Assembly: GCF_002979455.1 (NCBI RefSeq)
Contig: NZ_PCOU01000022.1
Coordinates: forward strand, 30,230-94,229
Direction: 5' to 3'
DNA: 64,000 nucleotides
Origin: Chryseobacterium sp. MYb7
Lineage (GTDB): Bacteria; Bacteroidota; Bacteroidia; Flavobacteriales; Weeksellaceae
Below the pieces are notes generated by a model. That model had not been told where the DNA came from and did no database searches. It saw only the letters and a list, made by a program, of their open reading frames with translations. The number at the start of each line of letters is the position of its first letter. Positions within the stretch are counted from its first letter, which is position 1. Positions 7,775 to 16,789 of this stretch are shown here, one piece after another. The position numbers were made by a program, and so were the translations under genes.

Positions 7775-9277
7775 TTATAAAGGATTCTGAACAATCAATG
7801 GGTTAGCATTAATCTCGGATCTTGGGATAAGGAATTCCCAACGTAGATCTGTGTTAGCCACTGTCATTACATTATTGGTTACTACAGAAGAGTGATTAGC
7901 TCCTGTTCTGTCCAAACCTTGGTTAAGCCTCTTCAAATCTAAGAATCTGAAACCTTCGCCCCAGAACTCAAGTCTTCTGCTGTTAAGAATTTCCGTGATA
8001 TAAGCCGCTCCTGTTGTAGTAGCTCCCGTATAAGAAGGGTTTCTGTTTTTTGCAAATACATTGAATACTGCTTTTGAACCGGCTTCATCTCCTGATCTGG
8101 CCAGAGCTTCCGCTTCAATAAGATACATTTCCGCAGATCTCATATAAGGAACATCTACTCTACTGTCTGCCTGGCTTGCTGCAAGGAATTTCTGTCCTGT
8201 ATATGGGAACTTAGAATATGTTGAAGGCAGTGCAAGAGCTGTGTGTGCTCCTGTTGGATCAAAATTCTTCGTCCTGATATCTGTAGACGGGAATGACAGA
8301 AATAATTTACTATTAATAGCTTTCGGAGCCTGACGAATATTGGTAGAGTTAAAGTTTCTGGACATATAAGCCCCAAAGTTTGAGAATGAATCTCCCTGAT
8401 CTGCTATAATAGTAGCACCCCACATCCACTCACCGACTCCTGCCAAGTTATTAAAGCCTGCAGTATAAGTTGCATTGTCCATCAAAGGAAATCCTGCACG
8501 AGCCGATTGGGCAGCCGTTACTGCAGCAGCATAATTCCCTTGTGTCAATGCAATTCTAGCTTTTAATCCTAAAACAACTTTGTCATTAAAATGGGATTTT
8601 GTCGCTCTGGTAATTCCTGTAAGTCTGGTTGACGCTTCATTAAGATCTTTTCCGATCTGAGTATACACTTCTTCCACTGTATTTCTTGCCAAAGGAATTT
8701 CATTAGCCACCAATCTGATCGGAACACCAAGTTGAGTATTGTTTGCTCCCGGAACATATCGCTTACCATAGATCTGAACCAACATGTAGTAGCAGAAAGC
8801 TCTGAATGCATATGCTTCACCAATTGCTGTTTTAATGGTTGTTGCATCAGCCGCCGTAGGTGCAGGAACTGAAGGACCGTTAGCGATAACCAGATTTGCA
8901 TTTCTGATCAATGCATAATAAAACTGATAAGGATAAAGATCATTGGAAGCATTATCATTTACCTGATCCTGCCATCTTACGGCTGAGACATACCAGCCAT
9001 TTCCTGTAGATGGAAAAACAAGGTCATCTGCCAAAGCATCCATTATAATCATAATTCCTCCTTGACCATTCTGTCCTTGATCACTTTGTCTGTAATACAT
9101 ATCTCTATGCATCCCATTGACAATAGCCATAAGGTTAGCAGAACTTGAATAAGCCGCTTCCTCAGAAGCTGCAGTAGTAGGATCTGCTTCAAGATAATCA
9201 CTCTGACATGAAACTGCTCCTGTGAAGACTGAAAGAACAACAGCCCATTTTATATATTGTTTTGCGATATTTTTCAT
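7775..9277 (-). CDS. SusD/RagB-family nutrient-binding outer membrane lipoprotein
   Basis: This 500-residue protein has a lipoprotein leader with acylated Cys24 (GAVSC). It shows the usual SusD pattern: an N-terminal helical TPR-like region, a central variable region, and a C-terminal part with the conserved RSAEMYLIEAEALARSGD (about residues 375-395) and ILNSRRLEFWGEGFRFLDLKR (about 425-448). SusD proteins cap the SusC transporter at the cell surface and bind the incoming substrate. The gene starts 11 bases after the SusC gene and is followed by a terminator, so the pair forms a complete transcript. No carbohydrate-active enzyme is adjacent, so a peptide or another nutrient is as likely as a glycan. 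Confidence 0.95.
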   Translation of the reverse strand: MKNIAKQYIKWAVVLSVFTGAVSCQSDYLEADPTTAASEEAAYSSSANLMAIVNGMHRDMYYRQSDQGQNGQGGIMIIMDALADDLVFPSTGNGWYVSAVRWQDQVNDNASNDLYPYQFYYALIRNANLVIANGPSVPAPTAADATTIKTAIGEAYAFRAFCYYMLVQIYGKRYVPGANNTQLGVPIRLVANEIPLARNTVEEVYTQIGKDLNEASTRLTGITRATKSHFNDKVVLGLKARIALTQGNYAAAVTAAQSARAGFPLMDNATYTAGFNNLAGVGEWMWGATIIADQGDSFSNFGAYMSRNFNSTNIRQAPKAINSKLFLSFPSTDIRTKNFDPTGAHTALALPSTYSKFPYTGQKFLAASQADSRVDVPYMRSAEMYLIEAEALARSGDEAGSKAVFNVFAKNRNPSYTGATTTGAAYITEILNSRRLEFWGEGFRFLDLKRLNQGLDRTGANHSSVVTNNVMTVANTDLRWEFLIPRSEINANPLIVQNPL

Positions 9278-9288
9278 TACTTAATTAT

Positions 9289-12249
9289 TTAAAATGATAC
9301 ATTAAATCCTATCGTTACCACTCTCGCCGGAGTATATCTATTTGTTGTTGTTCCGTTAAAGGCCTGGGACGGTTCTAACCCTTTTCTTGCTGTTTTGCTC
9401 CATAAATTCTCACCTGAAACAAGGATTTTTAATCCTGAAACTCCAAGCTGAGATAAAGTTTCAGGGCTGAAGCTATAACTTAAAGTAGCCTGTCTGAATG
9501 TAATAAAATCTGAGCTAACCAGCCATCTTGAATTGTTACCAATATTTGAGCTTGTATACGTTGATGAGTTCAATGCCGGAACATCAGTAATCTGACCAGG
9601 AGTTGTCCATCTGTCCAGAATATCTGTACTTAAAGCTCCTCCTTGTGAGTAGCTGGACATCAATGCTGCATAATTGGAATCATATGTTTTTCCACCTAGC
9701 TGATAGGTAAACATGGCAGATAATGCCCATTGCTTATATGTAATTGTTGTTCCGAAACTTCCGAATAAATCAGGGATTGCTGTACCAGAATAGTCATATT
9801 TTGCTTTATTGAAGTTGGTAGTCACTTTTTGACCGTTCACAGTTCTGATATCAGCAGCTGTTGTATTAGCAAATGCATCAGCAACAAGGAATAAAGGTGA
9901 ACCATCAGCCGGATCTACCCCATACCACTGTCTTAACCAGTAATCATATATTGAATGTCCTACGGAAACTTTTTTCGTTCCATTGATAATTTCCGTGATC
10001 CCATCAGTAAGTTCTGTAACCTGGTTTTTAAGTGTGGATGCATTCGCATTGATATTCCAAGTGAAGTTTGGGGTTTTAATAACATCTGCATTAATGCTGA
10101 ATTCGAATCCACGGTTATACATTGTTCCCACATTTCTACTGATTGTATTATCCGGAACACCTGCAGAAACAGGAAGAGGAACCGGGAAGATCAGATCTTC
10201 AGTCACTCTGTTATAGTATTCTACGGAACCTGTAATTCTATTATTTAAAAATCCAAAATCAATCCCTAGATCGGTTTGCTTATTAGCCTCCCAGGTGATT
10301 GAAGGGTCAGCCAAAAATCCAAATAAGATCCCAGGCTCCTGAGCATTATTATAACCTAACGTATAAGTACTTTTATACATATAATAACTGTCTGTTCTGT
10401 CATTCCCTACTTCACCATATGAACCCCTGATTTTTAATTCACTGATAAGATTAGAATTGCTTAAGAACTCTTCTCCTTTCAGCCTCCATCCTGCACCAAT
10501 TGACCAGAATGAATCCCATCTTACATCTTTAGCAAATCTTGACGAGCCATCCCAACGGATAGATCCTGAAAGCAAATATTTTGATTTATAATCATAATTC
10601 AATCTTGAAAATACGCCTTCTTTTCTGTAATTGTCTGTACGGGAAGTAAGTGTTGCAGGCGTTACAAAGTTGATCAATTCATCATTATCATCTACAATCT
10701 GTCCCTTTTTATATCCGTACAGATATTCATACATGAATTTGTAGTTTTCATGTCCTAAAAGGAATTCAAAATTATGCTCTCCAAATTTTCTTTTATAGTT
10801 TAAGAGCTGGTTCCAGGTAAAGGTTTGCTCAGTAAAGCTATATTTTTCTGCCGAGCCTCCCGGAGCCGCATCTCCAATAATTTTATTTCCGTAGGTACTT
10901 CTTCTGTTATTTCTGATATCATACCCAACGTTGGTAGATAGAGTAAGATAAGGATCTACTTTAATTTCAGCATATGCTCTGGAAATGATATAATAGTTTT
11001 TAGAAAGATCTTTATTTAAAAGCGTTTCCTGAATTACGTTTCTTCCCGCTGCTGCATCTGCTCCTCTGGCGCTTCCTGCATCATACACAACATTTCCTGC
11101 ATTGTCATAAAGGGTAGCAAATGTATTAGGATCATGAGCATAAGGGCTGTAAATAGGCCCCATCGTTCTTGTCCATCTGTATGGATTGATATAAGCAGAA
11201 TTATTATCCACCCCTTCTACAGAATTGTTTCCGTTAGAAGATACTCCACTGATGCTTGTTCCTAATTTCAACCAGCTTTTTACTTGAGAATCTACTTTTA
11301 ATCTTGCTGTAAATCTTTCAAAGTCTGATTTGATAAGATATCCTGTTTCATTGGTATATCCTACTGAAGAAAAATAGGTTGTCGTATTGCTTCCCCCACT
11401 GTAATTCAACTCGTAATTCTGTCTGAATCCGGTATTCATCAAGGGTTTTTGCCAGTCTAAATCTGTATATTTAAGTTTTGCATCCGGGTTTAAAACTCCA
11501 TTCACAACTAACTGATTATCTGGAACATTAAAAACATTGGTTTTCAAAACTCCTGAAATCAGCTGCGCTGTTGCATAAGCATTCGCATCAGCGATCGTTG
11601 TACCCGGTACTGAGGTCATTCTGCCATTTCTTATTGACTCCCATATAAGCGGGTAATATTGATGAACATTCACTCTATCATATTCCGGAATTGATCTTCC
11701 AATTGCTCCGGTACTCATACTAAAATTAATAAGATCTTTCCCTCCTTTTCTTCCTGATTTTGTAGTAATCAAAACAACTCCGTTAGCTGCAGCAGAACCA
11801 TACAAAGAAGTGGAAGCTGCATCTTTCAGGATATTGAATGATGCAATATCATTAGGATTGATGGCAGCAAGAGAGCCGGTATAAATAGTACCATCCACCA
11901 CGTATAAAGGATTTGTTGTAATACCGTAAGAACCTATTCCACGGATTTGGATACTTGGTGAACTTCCCGGCTGTCCTGTACCGGTACTTACTTTAACTCC
12001 GGCGCTGGCTCCATCTAAAGCCTGTCCGATACTCGTTATTGGTCTGTCTGCAAATTGTTTGGCTTTAACTTCGGTATTAGAACCTACCATAGTTTCCCTT
12101 TTCTGGCTACCGTAAGCTACTACAACGATTTCATCAATCTTAGTATCCTGTGGTATGGTGTCTCGTTTTGTCTTTTGGGCTTCCACCAGATGTGCACCCA
12201 CAAAGAACAGCACGGCTGTGCTTAATAATTTCATTTTCATATTTAACAT
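9289..12249 (-). CDS. SusC/RagA-family TonB-linked outer membrane transporter
   Basis: This 986-residue TonB-dependent transporter has a signal peptide ending at VEAQ (about residue 25; the start may be ATG at 12240 or 12249). The SusC signature IRGIGSYGITTNPLYVVDG is near residue 108 and the plug covers about 40-170, followed by a 22-strand-type barrel ending in VVTIGFNVSF with the terminal Phe of outer membrane barrels. The family's usual N-terminal carboxypeptidase-regulatory-like domain is absent; only about 15 residues precede the TonB-box-like segment IDEIVVVAYG. It works with the SusD protein encoded directly downstream. Several glycine, serine and asparagine-rich barrel loops give no clue to the substrate. 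Confidence 0.95.
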   Translation of the reverse strand: MLNMKMKLLSTAVLFFVGAHLVEAQKTKRDTIPQDTKIDEIVVVAYGSQKRETMVGSNTEVKAKQFADRPITSIGQALDGASAGVKVSTGTGQPGSSPSIQIRGIGSYGITTNPLYVVDGTIYTGSLAAINPNDIASFNILKDAASTSLYGSAAANGVVLITTKSGRKGGKDLINFSMSTGAIGRSIPEYDRVNVHQYYPLIWESIRNGRMTSVPGTTIADANAYATAQLISGVLKTNVFNVPDNQLVVNGVLNPDAKLKYTDLDWQKPLMNTGFRQNYELNYSGGSNTTTYFSSVGYTNETGYLIKSDFERFTARLKVDSQVKSWLKLGTSISGVSSNGNNSVEGVDNNSAYINPYRWTRTMGPIYSPYAHDPNTFATLYDNAGNVVYDAGSARGADAAAGRNVIQETLLNKDLSKNYYIISRAYAEIKVDPYLTLSTNVGYDIRNNRRSTYGNKIIGDAAPGGSAEKYSFTEQTFTWNQLLNYKRKFGEHNFEFLLGHENYKFMYEYLYGYKKGQIVDDNDELINFVTPATLTSRTDNYRKEGVFSRLNYDYKSKYLLSGSIRWDGSSRFAKDVRWDSFWSIGAGWRLKGEEFLSNSNLISELKIRGSYGEVGNDRTDSYYMYKSTYTLGYNNAQEPGILFGFLADPSITWEANKQTDLGIDFGFLNNRITGSVEYYNRVTEDLIFPVPLPVSAGVPDNTISRNVGTMYNRGFEFSINADVIKTPNFTWNINANASTLKNQVTELTDGITEIINGTKKVSVGHSIYDYWLRQWYGVDPADGSPLFLVADAFANTTAADIRTVNGQKVTTNFNKAKYDYSGTAIPDLFGSFGTTITYKQWALSAMFTYQLGGKTYDSNYAALMSSYSQGGALSTDILDRWTTPGQITDVPALNSSTYTSSNIGNNSRWLVSSDFITFRQATLSYSFSPETLSQLGVSGLKILVSGENLWSKTARKGLEPSQAFNGTTTNRYTPARVVTIGFNVSF

Positions 12250-12267
12250 ATTTTAACAGTAGTTCAG

Positions 12268-12303
12268 CAAATATATGTAATAAAAATTGTTAAAAATACA
12301 AAG
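12268..12303 (-). promoter_or_regulatory. promoter of the SusC/SusD operon
   Basis: On the minus strand CTTTG (12299-12303) is followed after 23 bases by TATATTTG (12268-12275), a perfect TAnnTTTG -7 box, 18 bases before the ATG at 12249. Confidence 0.6.
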
Positions 12304-12586
12304 AAAATCAAACTTTAATTAATTAAATTCAATTGGTTCAAATTTTTAATCAATATTCATATATTTATTAAAAAAATATGTTAAAATTGAGTTAATAAAG
12401 ATTTTAAAAAAGACCAAAATAACCAAAATACAGTTAAATTAATATTAATTTTAAACCAAAGACGCTTTTTAATTAACAAAAACACACAATACAAAGCAAA
12501 AACATCAAAATAAATTAATCCAGATATACAGATAATTAAATTTCAAAGTGATTCTTATGAAATAAGTGATTAAAACACTATAAGAC
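12304..12586. other. AT-rich intergenic stretch upstream of the SusC promoter
   Basis: About 280 bases of very AT-rich sequence with several runs of AATTAA. No open frame with coding character, no inverted repeat longer than chance and no RNA gene was seen. It may hold upstream regulatory sites for the SusC/SusD promoter. Confidence 0.5.
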
Positions 12587-12624
12587 ATAAAAAAAACCGA
12601 AGAAACTTCTTTGTTTCTCCGGTT
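12587..12624 (-). terminator. Rho-independent terminator after the enoyl-CoA hydratase gene
   Basis: A 12-base stem with one mismatch (AACCGAAGAAAC against GTTTCTCCGGTT) and a six-base loop is followed on the minus strand by eight Ts. It lies about 48 bases after the hydratase stop codon. Confidence 0.75.
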
Positions 12625-12671
12625 AATATGTGGATTCAAAACCGTTATTCTTTTTTCTGTTAAGAAGAAAA

Positions 12672-13436
12672 TTATTTTACTCTCAGCCTTTCTTTAATAG
12701 ATTCAATATTTTTCTTTGCAGAGTCTTCAAGGATAAGACTTGCACTCATATGGATTCTTGCAGGCATTAATTCATTGAAATGATCTGTCCCTTCCCATGA
12801 AACCTTTTTAATTAGCGCTAATGCATCAGTGCTTCTTGAGGCTAAAGTCTGTAAAAATTTCTCCAGTTTTTCATCCATTTCCTGAATAGAATCTGAAACA
12901 GAATGGTAGATATTATGCTGCTCCGCCCATTCTGCAGATCTGAAGTCTGCATCAATAGCCATCGCAGAGAATTGTGACTTCCCGATTTTTCTTTCTACAT
13001 AAGGCCCGATAACAAAAGGCCCTATCCCAAGATTAATCTCTGTAAGCGCTAAAGCAGAGTCTTTTGTTGCAAAACAGTAGTCGGCTCCGCAGGCAATTCC
13101 TACTCCTCCTCCAGTTGTTTTTCCCTGAACTCTTACCACTACGATTTTCCCACAGTTTCTCATAGCATTTAAAACTTTTGCAAAACCACCGAAAAATTGA
13201 GTGGAAGCTTCCAACTCTTCAATGGCTAAAAGTTCATCAAAGCTTGCTCCTGCACAGAATGCTTTCTCTCCGTCACTCTTCACCAAAATAGCTTTCACCT
13301 CATCTTTTGCCCCTTCCTGAAGGATTGTTTCTGCCAGTTTTTCTAAAATCGCTCCTGGAAGAGAGTTGCTTTTGGGTGTTCCGAAAGTGATCTCGGCAAT
13401 ATTATTTTTAATTTCTGATGCTACAAATTCGCTCAT
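12672..13436 (-). CDS. enoyl-CoA hydratase/isomerase family protein
   Basis: The protein is 254 residues from ATG at 13436; an upstream in-frame extension to 13511 has no family similarity. It is a crotonase-fold enzyme: GEKAFCAGASFDELL (about residues 56-70) and GKTTGGGVGIACGADYCFA (about 105-123) form the oxyanion hole and CoA site, and a Glu (TEINLGIG) is at the usual catalytic region. Such enzymes hydrate or isomerise enoyl-CoA thioesters. It is the only hydratase near the phenylacetate cluster, which lacks paaF, so it could act on 2,3-dehydroadipyl-CoA, but branched-chain amino acid degradation is an equal alternative. It is monocistronic, with its own terminator. Confidence 0.85.
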   Translation of the reverse strand: MSEFVASEIKNNIAEITFGTPKSNSLPGAILEKLAETILQEGAKDEVKAILVKSDGEKAFCAGASFDELLAIEELEASTQFFGGFAKVLNAMRNCGKIVVVRVQGKTTGGGVGIACGADYCFATKDSALALTEINLGIGPFVIGPYVERKIGKSQFSAMAIDADFRSAEWAEQHNIYHSVSDSIQEMDEKLEKFLQTLASRSTDALALIKKVSWEGTDHFNELMPARIHMSASLILEDSAKKNIESIKERLRVK

Positions 13437-13692
13437 TTTTATTTTTATTGGATTCTTACAAAAATACGAAATACCACTCTTTCTGAGAAATGTAAAAACG
13501 ATAAATTCCATTATAAATGCAGCTTATAAAAGATTCCCTTTACGTAGAAATACGGAGTCTTCAATTTGGTATTTTCTACTCTAGTACCCGATTCCTATTA
13601 ATCGTTCCTTTGAGCTAAGAATTAATAACCAAAAGGCGGATTCTGAAAAGCCTGTAAAAAGAGTAGGAAATTTAAAACTAAATCATATTATC

Positions 13693-14244
13693 ATGGAAGA
13701 GTACATTGGAATTGTAAAATTATTTGCAGGAAATTTCGCACCTAAAGGCTGGATGTTTTGTGACGGAAGCTTATTAGCTATTTCAAGAAATTCAGCTTTA
13801 TTCTCTATTTTAGGAACAACATATGGTGGAGACGGTATTACAACTTTCGCTTTGCCTAACTTAAAAGGACGTATGGCTTTAGGAGCCGGCAATGTAAATG
13901 CCAACGAATTTTATCCTTTGGGAGTGGTAGCGGGTACTACACAAAATACACTTTTAGCATCCAATATGCCAAGTATGGGAAGTGGATTTCAGCTGAAAGT
14001 TGCCAACACAAATGCCAATTCATCAACTCCCAGCGCCACAACATCTATAGCCATTACAGGAAATCAGGTAGGTAGAGATTTCAATGCTGTTACAAGCTAT
14101 GTAAACAATGTTAATCCTGACACTGCAATCAATGCTCAAAGTATTGTATATGTAGGACAAAATATACCTGTAAATAATATGCCGCCTTACCTTGGCTTAA
14201 ACTATATTATCTGCGTGGAAGGCATCTATCCTTCAAGAAGTTAA
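13693..14244 (+). CDS. phage tail collar domain (microcystin-dependent-like) protein
   Basis: This 183-residue protein opens with MEEYIGIVKLFAGNFAPKGW and continues to LFSILGTTYGGDG and FALPNLKGRMALGAG, the diagnostic core of the tail-collar domain (residues 5-60). A short variable middle is followed by the conserved end QNIPVNNMPPYLGLNYIICV. Stand-alone proteins of this kind are common in Bacteroidetes and are often annotated tail fiber or microcystin-dependent protein; their role is unclear. There is no signal peptide. No other phage gene is near. A T9SS cargo gene follows after 34 bases on the same strand, suggesting one transcript. Confidence 0.88.
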   Translation: MEEYIGIVKLFAGNFAPKGWMFCDGSLLAISRNSALFSILGTTYGGDGITTFALPNLKGRMALGAGNVNANEFYPLGVVAGTTQNTLLASNMPSMGSGFQLKVANTNANSSTPSATTSIAITGNQVGRDFNAVTSYVNNVNPDTAINAQSIVYVGQNIPVNNMPPYLGLNYIICVEGIYPSRS

Positions 14245-14278
14245 TATTTATAATCACCTAACATTTAAAACAAAAATC

Positions 14279-15100
14279 ATGAAAAGCACTACTTTTTTAA
14301 CCATTTGTAGTCTGCTCATTTCAATTTTTTCATTCGGGCAGACCAGTACAGAGCAATTTGAAACGGAATCGAACGGAAGTACAAGCTTCACCGATAATGG
14401 GGTCATTTTCAACATTATTTCGCATGTGAGTGTCTTTGACATCCAGGGAAATTTCCCGGGAACAGGATGGAGCGGAACAGCAAATGACAATAGATATATT
14501 GATAATTCTAACGATTCTCAATCGCCACCATCCTTCAGTATTAAAACAACTTCAAATTTGTTTAAAGTAAACAGATTCTGGATGTATCTTTCAGCATTAA
14601 ATCTGGATCTTAATGTAAGTGGAACGCTGACTGTAACCGGAAAACTAAGTGGAGTAACGAAATTCACCCAAACAAAATCGACTGGTTTCGCAACAAGCTT
14701 AGGAGCCACGAACGGATACACACTTCTTGATCTTACTAACTTAAATGGTCAAAATTACTCCAATATCGTTATTGACGAATTGCAACTTACTGTAGGAGGA
14801 TCATTCAGATATGTTGCTCTCGATGCTTTCACCTGGGTAAAAGATACCAATCTGGTATTGGGTACTTCGGAAACTAAAAGCATCAAGAAAGACCTGACCG
14901 TTTATCCTAACCCGACCAACGGACCTATTTCTATCACTACTGAAAAAGCAAGTGAAGCTAAAATCTACAGTCTGGATGGTAAAACGCTGAAAACAGTACA
15001 AACTCAGAAAGGAAATAATGATATCAATATTTCAGAACTTCCAAAAGGGGTTTATATTATCAAAACAGCAACGGAATCAACCAAAGTAATTAAGAACTAA
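14279..15100 (+). CDS. T9SS-secreted hypothetical protein
   Basis: This 273-residue exported protein has signal peptide residues 1-20 (ending FSFGQ), a central beta-rich domain of about 170 residues with no recognised family, and a type A sorting domain from about residue 205 (LTVYPNPTNGPISI to the end TESTKVIKN). The C-terminal domain directs type IX secretion to the cell surface. A lone middle motif DELQLTVGGSFRYVALDAFTW resembles the end of jelly-roll carbohydrate-binding modules, but this is only a shape argument. It lies 34 bases after the tail-collar gene and ends at a strong terminator shared with the convergent glycosylase gene. Confidence 0.85.
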   Translation: MKSTTFLTICSLLISIFSFGQTSTEQFETESNGSTSFTDNGVIFNIISHVSVFDIQGNFPGTGWSGTANDNRYIDNSNDSQSPPSFSIKTTSNLFKVNRFWMYLSALNLDLNVSGTLTVTGKLSGVTKFTQTKSTGFATSLGATNGYTLLDLTNLNGQNYSNIVIDELQLTVGGSFRYVALDAFTWVKDTNLVLGTSETKSIKKDLTVYPNPTNGPISITTEKASEAKIYSLDGKTLKTVQTQKGNNDINISELPKGVYIIKTATESTKVIKN

Positions 15101-15152
15101 TTTCATACAACTTCACATAAGTTCCACATCCCTATAAAGATTCTAATTCATG

Positions 15153-15192
15153 AATGACAAATCCCTTTCCAAGAAGGGATTTCGTCATTTTT
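15153..15192. terminator. terminator between convergent genes
   Basis: A long hairpin (AATGACAAATCCCTT against AAGGGATTTCGTCATT, one bulge) is followed on the plus strand by a T tract. Its right arm includes the stop codon of the convergent glycosylase gene. Confidence 0.8.
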
Positions 15193-15871
15193 TCAATGCA
15201 AGAATATACTTGTCTATATAAAGTTGTTTTTCCTTTGATTTATACTGCTGAATATATCTTGGATGTTCCAGAACTGTCATTGTATCGAATAGTTTTGCTT
15301 CTGTATTTAATTTTGAAATAAAATCGGCATTCTTTTTACCAAGAACGAAAACTTCTGATGTATCGAGATTAAGACTTATGTGTTTCTTCAGAGATTCAAT
15401 CATAAAATCCTTTACCGATTCGAATAGCCTTTTGTCATCATAATAATTAGCATTAAGCCATCCGTTTTTTGTCTTTCTTACGATAGCCAGCGGAAATGGA
15501 GAATTGATGTAAATATCTTTATAGAAAAGATCAGCTCCACCATATTCTTCAATCATGTCATACATAAAAACTGAAGAAACTTCATGGGTATGGGCAGATT
15601 TCATTTTTATTCCACAAATACTTTCAAGTCTTTTTGTGTCTGTAAACGGAACTCCGGTTACTCCTGCTCCATGACGGCTTGGATTGATGCCAATGATGAA
15701 TTTTCTTTTAGCAGAATCATTATAGTATTGATGATAAAACTTCTGCATGACGGTCATCGTTTCCGAATTATCTAAATATGGATTCAATACCTGAAACCCC
15801 TCAGGAAGTTCTCCCAAATAGGTCAGATTTTTATTGAATTGAACAACTTTATCAGCAAAAGTTTTACTCAT
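15185..15871 (-). CDS. SMUG2-like DNA glycosylase
   Basis: This 228-residue member of the uracil-DNA glycosylase superfamily fits the SMUG2 group known from Pedobacter. The motif GINPSRHGAGVTGVPFTD (about residues 61-78) is the family's motif I region, with Asn as the catalytic-site residue, and HPRYIQQY near residue 203 is motif II. The middle contains IYINSPFPLAI, another conserved segment. The predicted activity is removal of uracil or related damaged bases from DNA. The gene starts 2 bases after the stop of the DUF4241 gene, so both are co-transcribed; the stop codon lies within the bidirectional terminator. Confidence 0.85.
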   Translation of the reverse strand: MSKTFADKVVQFNKNLTYLGELPEGFQVLNPYLDNSETMTVMQKFYHQYYNDSAKRKFIIGINPSRHGAGVTGVPFTDTKRLESICGIKMKSAHTHEVSSVFMYDMIEEYGGADLFYKDIYINSPFPLAIVRKTKNGWLNANYYDDKRLFESVKDFMIESLKKHISLNLDTSEVFVLGKKNADFISKLNTEAKLFDTMTVLEHPRYIQQYKSKEKQLYIDKYILALKK

Positions 15872-15873
15872 AT

Positions 15874-16644
15874 TTAGTTTTTAGAAAAAATAAAATTTTC
15901 AGGTTGATCATCGTCGTCTTCCTCATCTTCATCCTCATCACTTAAAGCCAATTCGATATCAATAAACTGAATGTATAAACCACATATTTCTCCATTGGCA
16001 TCATAAGCAAAATAAACAGGATAGCTGCCGTCACCAAAACCGCTAGCAAACATCGGAATCTGATAATTGGTATTTGGAACCGTCCAGCTGATCCAGTCTC
16101 CCGCTTCTCTCTGGTTGTTCGGGTTGTCTTTATAGCTTTGTGAGAAAAGTTCAGCAAAATAATCATCATAAACATTGTCAACATTTATTTCATCTACAAA
16201 TTGATCTACAAAAGGAAGTACTTCTTTATCCGTAATACAACCTAAACCTGCATCCACCCCGAAACCAAAAAAATCGTCTTCAGTTACTCCTTCCAATTCT
16301 TCAATCCCGACTAATGCTTCTCTGTAAATAACAGGTTTTTCTTTGGTAAATTCAACTTTTACAACAGCATATCTGTCCCCCCAGTCTTCAGATTTTGCCA
16401 CAGCAATCGTCACAGGAAAATTTCCTTTCGGAGCCTGAATAAAATAAGGTGATTGATTGGCATTTAAAGATACCAACGGATCTCTTACGACTACTTTTCC
16501 GGAAGGAAGAGAAACATTCCCGATTTCCATTGTCTCCATCTTCTGTCCCAGAATTTCATCAGAAGTAAAATACGCTTCCAGATCTGTAGGACAAACCAAA
16601 ATATTTTTCACTTCTTCCCATTTTTGCATCCAGTTTTCGTTCAT
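15874..16644 (-). CDS. DUF4241 domain protein
   Basis: This is a 256-residue soluble protein. Residues 35-225 match the DUF4241 pattern: VVRDPLVSL, YFIQAPKGNFPVTIAVA, YAVVKVEFT, FGFGVDAGLGCITD and FASGFGDGSYPVYFAYDANG. The last 25 residues are extremely acidic (DEDEDEEDDDDQPE), an unusual tail that may mimic nucleic acid or bind a basic partner. The biochemical function of DUF4241 is unknown. The gene is directly coupled to the SMUG2-like glycosylase gene (2-base gap), which may hint at a joint role, but this is inference. Confidence 0.82.
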   Translation of the reverse strand: MNENWMQKWEEVKNILVCPTDLEAYFTSDEILGQKMETMEIGNVSLPSGKVVVRDPLVSLNANQSPYFIQAPKGNFPVTIAVAKSEDWGDRYAVVKVEFTKEKPVIYREALVGIEELEGVTEDDFFGFGVDAGLGCITDKEVLPFVDQFVDEINVDNVYDDYFAELFSQSYKDNPNNQREAGDWISWTVPNTNYQIPMFASGFGDGSYPVYFAYDANGEICGLYIQFIDIELALSDEDEDEEDDDDQPENFIFSKN

Positions 16645-16735
16645 TATTTTTTTGAATTGATTTTAAGTTTGAAAATAATGAATAAATCTAAGGAGATCAA
16701 GCAGGAAAGGGGTTTTAACAAAAGATTATAAAAAT

Positions 16736-16766
16736 AAAGCTGCAATTCGCAAGGAATTGCAGCTTT
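16736..16766 (-). terminator. terminator after the Cys-rich peptide gene
   Basis: A 13-base perfect stem AAAGCTGCAATTC with a five-base loop is followed on the minus strand by ATTTTTATAA. It lies about 25 bases after the stop of the small peptide gene. Confidence 0.75.
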
Positions 16767-16789
16767 CGTATTGTTTTAAGTTAAAAAAT

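Noticed and set aside
7775..12249. Polysaccharide utilisation locus around SusC/SusD.
   Set aside because: No glycosidase, lyase or sugar-responsive regulator is adjacent; the GH92 gene is more than 49 kb away.
13693..14244. Prophage remnant signalled by a tail-collar domain.
   Set aside because: No capsid, portal, terminase, integrase or lysis gene is nearby, and free-standing collar-domain genes are usual in Bacteroidetes.
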